Shown here in pieces: positions 25,974 through 34,037 of a DNA stretch of 64,000 nt. This DNA is from JADZEJ01 sp964426815 (lineage in GTDB: Bacteria; Patescibacteriota; Patescibacteriia; 2-12-FULL-60-25). Below the pieces are notes generated by a model. It saw nothing but the letters and a program-made list of their open reading frames with translations. It made no database searches and was not told the DNA's origin. The stretch covers positions 1 to 64,000 of the forward strand of contig CAYRRZ010000003.1 of the NCBI GenBank assembly GCA_964426815.1. Direction: 5' to 3'. Position 1 is the first letter of the stretch; each line of letters opens with the position of its first letter. A program made the translations under genes and the position numbers.

Positions 25974-27604
25974 TCAGTTGCAGCTGCTGGAGTACAAACC
26001 AACACCGCTCGGACCATTCTGGTTCGACGTCGTGCTCGCGAAGAGCACGGTGTCAGAACCTGGAACAGACCAAACCGCTGCAGGCTGATAAGCGATACCG
26101 TCGACCAAGCTCGTCAGGACCCCGTTGGAATCACTCGTCGTTACCCGAGCACTCCCCCAAGGCTTCATGTTTGCTTGACCGACATAGGTGGAGCCACCAG
26201 CCCAGAAGGTTCCCGGTTTTTTGCTCAAGACCGGGGCGTAGAAAGCGACGTCGCTCGTGATATAGCTCGTCCAGGTCGCCAACCCGTTCGTCAGGTGATG
26301 AACGATGCCTTGCGCACCGTCGCTTCCCGTGATGAACAAGTCGTTGATGGACGTGCCGCTCATGAAGGCGAGTTCGGTAGCCGTACCCGGCACCGGCATC
26401 GATTCCCAACTCGAGCCATCGAAATGAAGCAGAACTCCACCCGAGGGATTCGAATTGGTCATCGTATGACCAGTGACGAAGATATGGCCGCCAATGCCCC
26501 AAAGTCCTCGCAATTCCGTTCCCACAGGAACTGAGGGAAGGCTCTGCTGAACCCAGGTGGTGCCGCCATTGCGACGCCAGACACGGTAATTCCAACCGCT
26601 GTCAGCACCGAGCAGCCAGACATCGTCTGCGCTCGTGCCCCACACCTGCTTGAACGACTTGCCATTCGGGCGATTACTGTCTTCACTCCAGGTGCCGCCT
26701 GACTTGTGGTACAGGAAGCCCTTCGAGTTACGACCCGTAACCCAGATGTCGTCATCGCTGGATCCCCAAATCCCGTTCAGCTCAGGCGGAGTGCCCGGCA
26801 TCACGATCTTGATCCACACCACACCGTTCCAGTAGAGCACGCCACTGGAAACGTTTTGGTTGTGGAGGGTCACGTAGACGTTATTCGCGCCCGTGCCCCA
26901 GATTCCACCGACGAACGGGAACTGGTCCGTGTTCGCTGCATCGAGTGCCGCGTCACGGTTTCCATTCGTGCAGGTGTAGGTGTTTTGCACCGCACCGCCC
27001 GTTCCCGCATTGCCCGCCGAGCCGGCGCTACCAGCATTGCTGCCGGCGCNNNNNNNNNNNNNNNNNNNNNNNNNNNNNNNNNNNNNNNNNNNNNNNNNNN
27101 NNNNNNNNNNNNNNNNNNNNNNNNNNNNNNNNNNNNNNNNNNNNNNNNNGCAGAGCCAGCACCGCCCGTCCCGGTCGAACCAGAACCGCCGGCTCCAGCG
27201 CAAGCGCCTTCGCCTTCGGTCGTGGAACCATGACCAGCCTCGCCGCAAGGCGTCGTGCCGCCGGCTCCACCGTTGTTTCCGGTGTTGCCTGCGCCTGCAC
27301 TGCCTGCATTGTTGCCGCCACTTCCACCGGAACCGCCTTCACCGGCGCTTCCACCAGATCCTGCGTCCCCGGCTTGACCCGAGCCCGCAGCGCTTCCGGC
27401 AACATTGCCAGAGCCACCAGAGCCGCCCGTCGATGACGAGCCGCCCGTTCCCGCATTCCCGACACCAGCAGAGCCTTGCGGCTGATTGTTGTCGGTGTTG
27501 TCCCCGCTGCAGCCGACCATGAGGATCAGCGCCACGAACGGAGACAGTACTCGGAGCAGGGTTCCATTTGCGGCCCTGCTTTTCCGCAATTTAACGTGAG
27601 CCAT
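25974..27604 (-). CDS. Gly/Ser/Ala-rich lipoprotein with C-terminal WG-repeat propeller (split by assembly gap)
   Basis: The start at 27604 follows AGGAG with 6-nt spacing. The N-terminus is a lipoprotein signal ending in VALILMVGC, then a Gly/Ser/Ala/Asn low-complexity region (GSAG, GTGGS units) of at least 120 residues that runs into 100 Ns. After the gap the same composition ends and about 340 residues follow with repeated GIWGTGANNVYV-type motifs (GIWGSSDDDIWVTG, QVWGTSADDVWLLG, GLWGIGGHIFVTG), a likely beta-propeller. This layout resembles lipoproteins common in Myxococcota. The reading frames on the two sides of the gap do not match, as expected if 100 is only a placeholder. The DNA looks GC-richer than its neighbours, suggesting transfer. 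Ligand unknown. Confidence 0.75.
27050..27149. other. Assembly gap (100 N)
   Basis: Exactly 100 N bases, a standard placeholder for unknown length, lie inside the low-complexity Gly/Ser/Ala repeat of the lipoprotein gene, where repeats would break a short-read assembly. Confidence 0.99.
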
Positions 27605-27730
27605 GAGGAACTCCTGTTCCGGAATGGGTGAGGCAGCTCGGCACCATGCCACTTGCTGCAACTAACTCTTAACCAACACTGAAAAGAACGAAAGGTACCT
27701 CTCTCAAAACCTCTCGTACCCAGCGCACCA

Positions 27731-27755
27731 TGCACTAGGTATTAGTACCTGTGCA
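27731..27755 (-). promoter_or_regulatory. Near-palindrome in the lipoprotein leader
   Basis: TGCAC(T)AGGTA-ttag-TACCTGTGCA is a 10-bp inverted repeat with one bulged base, about 25 nt downstream of the candidate -10 box and 127 nt before the lipoprotein ATG. The 9-mer TGCACTAGG also recurs as a direct repeat (27731-27739 and 27752-27760, 21-bp period). It could be an operator or an RNA hairpin. Confidence 0.45.
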
Positions 27756-27777
27756 CTAGGATATACGATTGCGTGCC

Positions 27778-27806
27778 AAAGTACCAGATTTTGTCGTTTT
27801 TGTCAA
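27778..27806 (-). promoter_or_regulatory. Candidate promoter of the lipoprotein gene
   Basis: TTGACA (27801-27806) and TACTTT (27778-27783) are separated by 17 nt on the minus strand. This implies a leader of about 165 nt, far longer than at other promoters in this window. Confidence 0.55.
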
Positions 27807-27816
27807 TAGTCGAAGG

Positions 27817-27849
27817 TTGATTTTGTTCAATAAAAATGAACAAAATCAA
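27817..27849. repeat. 13-bp perfect inverted repeat in a divergent intergenic region
   Basis: TTGATTTTGTTCA-ataaaaa-TGAACAAAATCAA lies between the divergent lipoprotein gene and the gene at 27885. It is AT-rich and centred about 50 bp upstream of the plus-strand start, so it may be a regulator-binding site. Confidence 0.5.
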
Positions 27850-27863
27850 TGGTTTTTGAAACT

Positions 27864-27873
27864 GTGCTATACT
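27864..27873 (+). promoter_or_regulatory. Extended -10 promoter for the gene at 27885
   Basis: TGCTATACT contains an extended -10 motif (TGn-TATACT, -10 at 27868-27873), 11 nt before the ATG at 27885. No convincing -35 is present, which is usual for extended -10 promoters. Confidence 0.45.
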
Positions 27874-27884
27874 TTTCTTAATGT

Positions 27885-28496
27885 ATGATGAATGCACATT
27901 CTCCCTCAACCGGCCGCACCATCCTTGCGGTCCTATCTGTTTGTCTCGTGATGACCGCTTTTGTTTTGATCGCGCTTAATGCGTATCTCAAACAACCGGT
28001 CGGCCTGACAGCAAAAACGTCTGGTGGCTTATTTGGAAAATCTAGCGACCAAGCATACAAAGATGGATACGAAGCTGCACGACAGCGTTTTTCAAAACTC
28101 TACCCTGTTTTAAACCAAGAATCTCGTCTGGTATCTGGAACCGTCATTGCGGTTTCTGGAAACGGTTTTACCCTAATGCAGGACTCCTTGGCCATCGATC
28201 CAAAGGCGGACGGCGTCTCAGATACACGCACCATTACCGTTGATGACAAAACCCTGATCAACCAGGTAAAGGAAAAAGATCCAGATGCCTTTAGAAAAGA
28301 AATGGAAGCGTTCTTGGCAAAACAAGGACAGAGCACTGAGCCTCAATCCCCTCCAATTCCAACGATAAGCACCGCAGCACGCTTGAGTGATTTGAAGCCT
28401 GGTATGCGTCTCAGCGTTGAATCTGAAACGGATGTACGCCTTTTGACCACCATCCATGCCATCAGCATTCGCTTCTCCGGAAACGAAGCTCGATAA
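27885..28496 (+). CDS. Membrane-anchored protein, possible DUF5666-like beta domain
   Basis: This 203-residue protein has one N-terminal transmembrane helix (TILAVLSVCLVMTAFVLIALNA, about residues 12-33). The rest is extracellular and contains SGTVIAVSGNGFTLM, TITVDDKTLINQV and DLKPGMRLSVESE, the strand-turn pattern of small beta-barrel domains such as DUF5666. The role is unknown. It is a single-gene unit with its own promoter and terminator. Confidence 0.6.
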   Translation: MMNAHSPSTGRTILAVLSVCLVMTAFVLIALNAYLKQPVGLTAKTSGGLFGKSSDQAYKDGYEAARQRFSKLYPVLNQESRLVSGTVIAVSGNGFTLMQDSLAIDPKADGVSDTRTITVDDKTLINQVKEKDPDAFRKEMEAFLAKQGQSTEPQSPPIPTISTAARLSDLKPGMRLSVESETDVRLLTTIHAISIRFSGNEAR

Positions 28497-28498
28497 GA

Positions 28499-28526
28499 TA
28501 AAAACACCCCGTTCGGGGTGTTTTTT
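28499..28526. terminator. Bidirectional terminator between convergent genes
   Basis: AAAACACCCC-gttc-GGGGTGTTTTTT sits 2 nt after the stop at 28496 and 1 nt before the minus-strand stop at 28528, so it serves both. Confidence 0.9.
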
Positions 28527-28527
28527 G

Positions 28528-29199
28528 TTATGGTTTTCGAAGCGGAAGATTCTCTTCTCGTTTTTCTCTCAATTCTTCGCGGCGTTTTTGAAACAATTCT
28601 TTTCTCTGTTCACGGAGCTGCGCTCGTTCTTGCTGAAGTAATTCGTGGATTTTTTGCTTTTCTTCTTTGGCTGAGGTTGCCTGCTCGGTTTTTTCCATCA
28701 TGTCCATCTGTGCCTGCTTTAAGCGATGTACGGATTGATCTAATTTTGCCTTGACCTCTGGCGACGACTGCTCGACGCGTTTAGATACGGATTGAACTCG
28801 CTGCAACAAGGTTTCGATCTTAGCCGCTTGAAGTGGTCGACGTAATTCGCGCAGCTTTTGTGCTTCATTGACCCGGCGTTTGAGATGCTTCATTTCGACC
28901 TCAGTTTTTGCCTGATCTGAAAAAGCGAGCTTGGTTTCTACCTGCTCAATCTGTTCACGGACGCCATACAATGGATGTTCAGGCAAGACATCATCCGAGG
29001 TATACGCATACACCCCTGTACCACTCCCCAAGACCACCGAGGCACAGGTGAGAGACACTGCAACTTTGCTCCATTGCATCCACCAAAATGGATGACCAAT
29101 ATCCTGTTTTAAGGTTTTTTCAAGCTTCAACACAAAATCACGGCTTGGTTCAGCCTTTTTTGCGATTTTCTGGAGTTTGCGTTGTAAAAACCATTCCAT
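28528..29199 (-). CDS. Putative anti-sigma / DUF5667-like membrane protein
   Basis: This 223-residue protein has a short cytoplasmic part of about 45 residues, one transmembrane helix (KVAVSLTCASVVLGSGTGVYAYTSD, about 45-68), the motif LPEHPLYGVREQIEQVETKLAF and a long charged helical region rich in K, E, Q and R. The LP-x-x-PLY-x-(V/L)K-like motif is typical of DUF5667 proteins that accompany ECF sigma factors in Patescibacteria. It lies 16 nt downstream of the sigma gene, so a role as membrane anti-sigma factor is likely. Confidence 0.7.
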   Translation of the reverse strand: MEWFLQRKLQKIAKKAEPSRDFVLKLEKTLKQDIGHPFWWMQWSKVAVSLTCASVVLGSGTGVYAYTSDDVLPEHPLYGVREQIEQVETKLAFSDQAKTEVEMKHLKRRVNEAQKLRELRRPLQAAKIETLLQRVQSVSKRVEQSSPEVKAKLDQSVHRLKQAQMDMMEKTEQATSAKEEKQKIHELLQQERAQLREQRKELFQKRREELREKREENLPLRKP

Positions 29200-29215
29200 A
29201 GTCTATATATACCGA

Positions 29216-29716
29216 TTATGCACCTTTTTGTTTCAATAGCTTAGAAAGCGCTTTTAAGGCTCGATGTGCCTGAATTCTGAGTGCGCCAGCCGTTTTCTTG
29301 GTCTGGAGGGCTATTTCGTCATAGTCCCAGCCTTCTAAGTGCTTCATCCGAATGAGCTTGGCATCATCTTGCGGTAATTGCTGTATCGCCTGCAAGAGCT
29401 GCTCTTCCTCAAACTGCAAAGCGAGTTTTTCCGATAATGTCTTTGGATCACTCAATATCAGCTCAACTTCTTCAAGTGGCACATTCCCCTTCTCTTTTTG
29501 CAGGGTATTAATGAGGTGATTACGCGCAATCGTCAAAATCCATGAACTTTGGCTTTTTTCTGGATCATAACTCTCAAAAGCATTCAGGGCTTTGATAAAG
29601 ACATCTTGCGTCAGATCTTCTGCCATTTCGCGATTGCCCTGCAACCGAAAAAGCAGGAACTTATAGACCTGCTTTACATGATTTCGATAAAAATCAGGGA
29701 AATGTTTTTTATTCAT
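29216..29716 (-). CDS. ECF-type RNA polymerase sigma factor
   Basis: This 166-residue protein has sigma region 2 (DFYRNHVKQVYKFLLFRLQ, AEDLTQDVFIKAL) and region 4 (AIQQLPQDDAKLIRMKHLEGWDYDEIA with a helix-turn-helix). The ATG at 29716 is chosen because AAAGGAGG lies 8 nt before it; the frame could extend to 29740. It overlaps the upstream membrane-protein gene by 8 nt and precedes the putative anti-sigma gene, so the trio is one unit. Confidence 0.9.
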   Translation of the reverse strand: MNKKHFPDFYRNHVKQVYKFLLFRLQGNREMAEDLTQDVFIKALNAFESYDPEKSQSSWILTIARNHLINTLQKEKGNVPLEEVELILSDPKTLSEKLALQFEEEQLLQAIQQLPQDDAKLIRMKHLEGWDYDEIALQTKKTAGALRIQAHRALKALSKLLKQKGA

Positions 29717-30239
29717 CACCGCCGCCTCCTTTTGGTGCAAAAGCCATGACCGTAATTGGCAAAATCATCCAAGCGCTACGACCAATATCACTCATGAAAA
29801 CCTGACGGGTGACTTCTGTCAAACCCTGGGTCATGTTTGCCGGAAGAAAAGACAAGGTAATACTAATCAATAAACCAACCTGCAATAGACTATACAGAAT
29901 CGTTTGCCACCAAGCGCCCGAACCTCCGCCGCCGATTGTTCGTAATAAGGCGCTGCGCGAAAGTAAGAAAAACAAAACCACGAACAAACCAACAAAATAG
30001 GTAATCTTTAATGCGTAATTATCATTAATCTTCAGCGAGAAATTAATCGCATTCAAGATTGGCGTATTCGAGACCACGGCCAAAGCCATGTAAATAGAAA
30101 CTAAAATGACAATGATGCGATCGCGACCAAGCGACAAACCGTAGAGCAAAGCGCCAACCAAGAAGAACAGGTAGATGAAAATGTCCCAAGATGGATTGGC
30201 CCAATTAAGGGATTGAAAATACGAAATGATCGCGCCCAT
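29709..30239 (-). CDS. Multi-pass membrane protein, unknown function
   Basis: This 176-residue protein has four or five predicted transmembrane helices: IFIYLFFLVGALLYGLSLG, IIVILVSIYMALAVV, LKITYFVGLFVVLFFLL and TILYSLLQVGLLISITLSF. A GGGGSG loop lies near residue 105 and the C-terminus ends GGGGDE. I recognise no family; the layout resembles CvpA-like proteins. It overlaps the sigma factor gene, so it may be the sensor or target of that pathway. Confidence 0.6.
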   Translation of the reverse strand: MGAIISYFQSLNWANPSWDIFIYLFFLVGALLYGLSLGRDRIIVILVSIYMALAVVSNTPILNAINFSLKINDNYALKITYFVGLFVVLFFLLSRSALLRTIGGGGSGAWWQTILYSLLQVGLLISITLSFLPANMTQGLTEVTRQVFMSDIGRSAWMILPITVMAFAPKGGGGDE

Positions 30240-30271
30240 AGAATGTATAAGAAGTATAACATGGTTTTGAT

Positions 30272-30350
30272 CGCGTCATTCCCGCGCAGGCGGGAATCCA
30301 TCCCTTCAGTCGGCATGCCGGTGGATTCCCGCCTGCGCGGGAATGACGCG
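30272..30350. repeat. Long palindromic intergenic repeat (29-bp arms)
   Basis: Perfect 29-bp inverted arms (30272-30300 and 30322-30350, starting CGCGTCATTCCCGCGC) flank a 21-nt loop, between a membrane-protein gene and dnaJ. The CATTCCCGCGCAGGCGGGAAT core belongs to a class of palindromic repeats found in many bacterial genomes. A strong RNA hairpin in either direction is certain; a function is not. Confidence 0.85.
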
Positions 30351-30354
30351 TATA

Positions 30355-30388
30355 AAAAAGCAGGCTTTTTTATAAGCCCGCTTTTTTT
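30355..30388 (-). terminator. Terminator of the heat-shock operon
   Basis: A stem AAAAAGCGGGCTT/AAGCCTGCTTTTT with one wobble pair overlaps the last dnaJ codons and stop (30370) and continues into a U-run on the minus strand. Confidence 0.75.
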
Positions 30389-31458
30389 AATTCCTCTAAA
30401 GCTTGACGTTGTTCTTTGCTTAATTTCTTTTTGACTTCAGCTTGAACGGTTACGAGGTGATCACCGCGGCTGCTGCTGCGAATGTGTGGGAAGCCTTTAC
30501 CGCGGATTTGAAAGACGGTTCCGGGTTGGGTGCCTTCGGGAATCGCGAGCGTCCCACTGCCTTCGACGGTGTCGATTTGAACATCTCCGCCTAAAACCAA
30601 GGTTGAGAATGGAATCTGAATGTCTGAGGTCACATCAAAGCCATCTCGATCAAACACGGGATGCGATTTGACGCGGATGCGGACAAATAAATCCCCTGCT
30701 TTACCGCCAGCACCAGGATGTTCGCCTTCGCCTTGGATGCGGAGCGCTTCGCTATCGGCAATACCTGCTGGAATGTCGACCGGGTATTCGACCGTTTTTC
30801 GTTCAATGCCTGCGCCCTTACACACCTTACATGGCTCTGCTGGCCGAGAACCGCTCCCCTGACACTCAGGACAGGTTACGGCGGTCTGCATGGTTCCAAA
30901 GATGGTTCGTGTCGCACGCTGGACTTGGCCACGACCTTGGCAGGTTTTACAGGTTTCCATTTTGGAACCTGGCTCTGCGCCGGAGGCCTTACAGTGACCA
31001 CAAGCAACATGCTTGTACAAACTAATCGTGCGCTTCACGCCCTTCACGCTCTCAAGAAAATCAATGGTTAGTTCGGTTTCGATATCGCTGCCGCGTTTTG
31101 GCCCGCGACTGCGACCTCCACCACCCATGCCAAACATGCCGCCGAGAATATCGCCGAGATCGCCAAAATCCTCCATGTTGACATTCATCCCATCAAAACC
31201 ACCAAAACCCTGACCTCCTCCGCCACCACCAAATCCGCTATTTGGATCGAAGGCTGCGGAACCATATTGGTCATAGGTGCCGCGCTTGGTTTTATCACCA
31301 AGCACTTGATAGGCCTCATTAATGTCTTTGAACTTTTGTTGGTCACCACCTTTATCCGGGTGATGTTCATGCGCCAAACGACGAAATGATTTCTTGATTT
31401 CGTCTTCGGACGCCGTCTTCGGCACGCCGAGAATGGCGTAATAATCTTTATTCGGCAT
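30370..31458 (-). CDS. dnaJ: Chaperone protein DnaJ
   Basis: This Hsp40 co-chaperone stimulates DnaK ATPase activity. The start at 31458 gives MPNKDYYAILGVPKTAS. It is 362 residues with a J domain containing HPD (HEHHPDKGG), a Gly/Phe-rich linker (FGGGGGGQGFGGFDG), a zinc domain with four CxxCxGxG-type repeats (CGHCKASG, CKTCQGRG, CPECQGSG, CKVCKGAG) and the C-terminal peptide-binding domains. It is the last gene of the operon and overlaps the small upstream gene by 11 nt. Confidence 0.97.
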   Translation of the reverse strand: MPNKDYYAILGVPKTASEDEIKKSFRRLAHEHHPDKGGDQQKFKDINEAYQVLGDKTKRGTYDQYGSAAFDPNSGFGGGGGGQGFGGFDGMNVNMEDFGDLGDILGGMFGMGGGGRSRGPKRGSDIETELTIDFLESVKGVKRTISLYKHVACGHCKASGAEPGSKMETCKTCQGRGQVQRATRTIFGTMQTAVTCPECQGSGSRPAEPCKVCKGAGIERKTVEYPVDIPAGIADSEALRIQGEGEHPGAGGKAGDLFVRIRVKSHPVFDRDGFDVTSDIQIPFSTLVLGGDVQIDTVEGSGTLAIPEGTQPGTVFQIRGKGFPHIRSSSRGDHLVTVQAEVKKKLSKEQRQALEELKKAGL

Positions 31459-31675
31459 TTTGAGCTGGCGCGGCAAAGACCACCTTCTTCTCCATGATTT
31501 CTTTCATGAAGAGACGATGCAATTTTTCATTGACTTTGGCCGTCACTTCAATTGGATACACATTATTTTCCGTTTGAGTGAACTTTTCATCCAATTCCGG
31601 AATTTGCTTGTGAATCTTTCGAATGACCTCGGTATTTTCTGCAGCATCCCCACTGAGCGTCATTTCAATATTCAT
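31448..31675 (-). CDS. Small unknown protein between DUF3467 gene and dnaJ
   Basis: No family is recognised. The protein is 75 residues from the ATG at 31675 (MNIEMTLSGDAAENTEVIRK); a longer frame from 31732 would overlap the upstream gene and is less likely. It is charged with no membrane segment, and looks like an alpha/beta domain followed by a helix (VNEKLHRLFMKEIMEKK). Its fixed place between dnaK and dnaJ, with an overlap into dnaJ, points to a chaperone-linked role, which is inference. Confidence 0.6.
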   Translation of the reverse strand: MNIEMTLSGDAAENTEVIRKIHKQIPELDEKFTQTENNVYPIEVTAKVNEKLHRLFMKEIMEKKVVFAAPAQNAE

Positions 31676-31692
31676 AGATATGTTGATGAGAT

Positions 31693-31971
31693 TTATTTCT
31701 GACCACCGTTCTCGTAGCGCATCTTTTCCCATTGTTCAATCGTGTTCTTCAAGGTCTCGATCAAACTCTTGGCGGAAAAGTGGTTGAGAAAAATGCGTGA
31801 GACGAGTTGCGCGGAATTATTTCCCTTCATGTTCACATGGCTTAAGAAGTCGATCACGACATCACGTTCTTGCGAAGTCACGGAAAAGGCATTTGCATAG
31901 TGACCCTTTAAGACCTTTGGGTCTGCATTCACCATGATGTTATTTGCGTCTTGTGGTTGTTGTTCGGCCAT
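31693..31971 (-). CDS. DUF3467 family protein
   Basis: This 92-residue protein has the DUF3467 pattern: KGHYANAFSVTSQERDVVIDFLSHVN, then AQLVSRIFLNHFSAKSLIETLKNTIEQWEK, matching the usual YAN-x-(F/V)-x(I/V)S...F, V(S/A)RI(V/I)x-x-P..A...L..L..N...YE. The family has no established function. It sits between dnaK and dnaJ in the heat-shock operon, separated from dnaK by a palindromic repeat. Confidence 0.75.
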   Translation of the reverse strand: MAEQQPQDANNIMVNADPKVLKGHYANAFSVTSQERDVVIDFLSHVNMKGNNSAQLVSRIFLNHFSAKSLIETLKNTIEQWEKMRYENGGQK

Positions 31972-32007
31972 ATGAGTTGATATTAGAAATAAATGTTCGA
32001 CACGATA

Positions 32008-32099
32008 CCGTCATCCCGAGTGAAGCAGTAGCGGAATCGAGGGATCTTCTGTCTATCGAAGGTCTCTCTACTTCGCCACTGCTTCGATCGAGATGACGG
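32008..32099. repeat. Palindromic repeat copy 1 (downstream of dnaK)
   Basis: A 92-bp imperfect palindrome has ends CCGTCATCCCGAG and TCGAGATGACGG. It is closely similar to the copy at 34492-34583. It lies in the spacer between dnaK and the DUF3467 gene and would form a long RNA hairpin. Confidence 0.85.
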
Positions 32100-32105
32100 C
32101 GGGAT

Positions 32106-34031
32106 TTAGTTTTGTTTGAACTCCCCTTCTTTTGGCTCTTCACCTTCCTTCTTTTCTTCTGACTTGCCTTCTTCAGCTGGTGCATCAGCGCCCATGGTTT
32201 GCGAGGCATTCTGTTGCTTCTTGTACATCGCTTCACCAACTTTTTGCGCGGCTTGAGCTAATTCATCACCGGCTTTTTTGATGGCTTCAACATCTTCGGA
32301 GTCCTTGAGCTGTTTCAAGGCTTCCATTTTTTCATCGACCGCCTTCCTATCTTCTTCGGACACATCCTTGGCTTCTTTCATCATCTTTTCAGTGGTGTAG
32401 ATCATGGTTTCAGCCATGTTCTTAGCTTCGATGAGTTCGCGACGCTTTTTATCAGCATCGGCATTCATCTCGGCGTCCTTCTTCATCTTTTCGACTTCTT
32501 CCTTCGACAGATTGGTCGAAGCGGTGATGGTGATCTTTTGCTCCTTATTAGTTGCCTTGTCGACCGCCTTTACCGACAAGATGCCATTCGCATCAATATC
32601 AAAGGTGACTTCGACTTGAGGCACGCCGCGAGGAGCGGTTGGGATGCCGGACAAGGTAAAGCGACCGAGCGAGCGATTATCTGCTGCCATTTCGCGTTCA
32701 CCCTGCAAGACATGGATTTCCACCGAGGTCTGACCGTCCGCAGCCGTAGAAAAAATCTGCGACTTGGAGGTTGGAATGGTGGTATTGCGTTCAATGACCT
32801 TGGTCATGATGCCGCCCATCGTTTCCAAGCCCATCGAGAGCGGAGACACGTCGAGCAAGAGCAATTCGCCCTTAATATCACCCTGCAAGTTTCCAGCTTG
32901 AACAGCGGCGCCGATGGCAACCACTTCGTCTGGATTCACCGAGACATTTGGCTTTTTGCCGAAGAACTTTTCAACGGTCTGTTGCACCATTGGCATGCGT
33001 GTCATCCCGCCAACGAGAATCACTTCGTGAATATCGCCGGTTGATAATTTTGCATCAGCCAAGGCCTTGCGGCATGGCTCCAATGATTTTTCGACCAAGT
33101 CGCCAACTAATTCTTCTAATTTGGCGCGCGACATTTTGAGCATCAAGTGTTTTGGACCTGAAGCGTCGCTTGTAATAAATGGCTGATTGATTTCGGTTTC
33201 AATTGCGCTCGAGAGTTCGATCTTGGCTTTTTCTGCAGCTTCCTTAATGCGTTGCAAGGCCAAATTATCTTTAGACAAATCAATGCCATCGCTCTTGCGG
33301 AATTCATCCACAATCCAGCTGATGATCTTTTGATCGAAGTCATCGCCACCAAGGTGCGTGTCACCATTGGTTGCTTTCACTTCAACCGTGTTTTGCTGAG
33401 TGGTTGCATCATAGGCAATTTCCAAGACAGAAACGTCAAAGGTTCCACCACCCAAATCGTAGACCACAATCTTTTCGTCCTTCTTGCGATCAAAACCATA
33501 GGCCAATGCGGCAGCTGTTGGTTCATTAATGATGCGCAAGACCTTGAGGCCGGCAATTTCACCTGCAACCTTGGTTGCTTGGCGTTGCGAGTCATCAAAA
33601 TAAGCTGGAACGGTAATCACCGCTTCAGTAATCTTTTCGCCCAAGCGAGCTTCTGCATCAGCCTTCAACTTTTGCAAAACCATGGCCGAGACTTCTTCTG
33701 GCGCATATTCTTTGTCGCCCATGACAATACGCACGGCATCACCATGTTGTACGACTTTATATGGCAACCATTTCAAATCGCGCTGCACTTCGGCATCATT
33801 CCAACGACGACCAATCAAGCGCTTGGCGCTGAAAATCGTATTGACTGGATTCACCACACCTTGGCGCTTGGCAATTTGACCTGCAAGGCGCTCCCCTGTT
33901 TTGGATACCGCAACCACCGATGGCGTCGTCTTTGCGCCTTCGGCATTATCAATCACTTTTGGCTGACCACCTTCAACCACTGCGACGCAGGAGTTGGTGG
34001 TACCGAGGTCGATTCCGAGAATTTTAGGCAT
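32106..34031 (-). CDS. dnaK: Chaperone protein DnaK (Hsp70)
   Basis: This 641-residue Hsp70 has the ATPase opening MPKILGIDLGTTNSCVAVVE, VVYDLGGGTFDVSVLEI and the phosphate-2 motif ILVGGMTRMPMVQ. The substrate-binding domain (LLLLDVSPLSMGLETMGG) and a helical lid follow, ending in a Glu/Lys/Gly-rich tail. It lies 6 nt after hsp20 and works with GrpE, DnaJ and ClpB, all encoded in this window. Confidence 0.98.
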   Translation of the reverse strand: MPKILGIDLGTTNSCVAVVEGGQPKVIDNAEGAKTTPSVVAVSKTGERLAGQIAKRQGVVNPVNTIFSAKRLIGRRWNDAEVQRDLKWLPYKVVQHGDAVRIVMGDKEYAPEEVSAMVLQKLKADAEARLGEKITEAVITVPAYFDDSQRQATKVAGEIAGLKVLRIINEPTAAALAYGFDRKKDEKIVVYDLGGGTFDVSVLEIAYDATTQQNTVEVKATNGDTHLGGDDFDQKIISWIVDEFRKSDGIDLSKDNLALQRIKEAAEKAKIELSSAIETEINQPFITSDASGPKHLMLKMSRAKLEELVGDLVEKSLEPCRKALADAKLSTGDIHEVILVGGMTRMPMVQQTVEKFFGKKPNVSVNPDEVVAIGAAVQAGNLQGDIKGELLLLDVSPLSMGLETMGGIMTKVIERNTTIPTSKSQIFSTAADGQTSVEIHVLQGEREMAADNRSLGRFTLSGIPTAPRGVPQVEVTFDIDANGILSVKAVDKATNKEQKITITASTNLSKEEVEKMKKDAEMNADADKKRRELIEAKNMAETMIYTTEKMMKEAKDVSEEDRKAVDEKMEALKQLKDSEDVEAIKKAGDELAQAAQKVGEAMYKKQQNASQTMGADAPAEEGKSEEKKEGEEPKEGEFKQN

Positions 34032-34037
34032 ATTGGA

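Noticed and set aside
26945..27522. Arg/His/Ser-rich open frames on the plus strand across the first gap
   Set aside because: They are antisense to the Gly/Ser/Ala-rich lipoprotein and arise from its GC-rich repeat; no ribosome site or sensible composition.
30272..30350. CRISPR-like repeat
   Set aside because: It is one palindrome with two complementary arms, not spaced direct repeats, and no cas genes are present.
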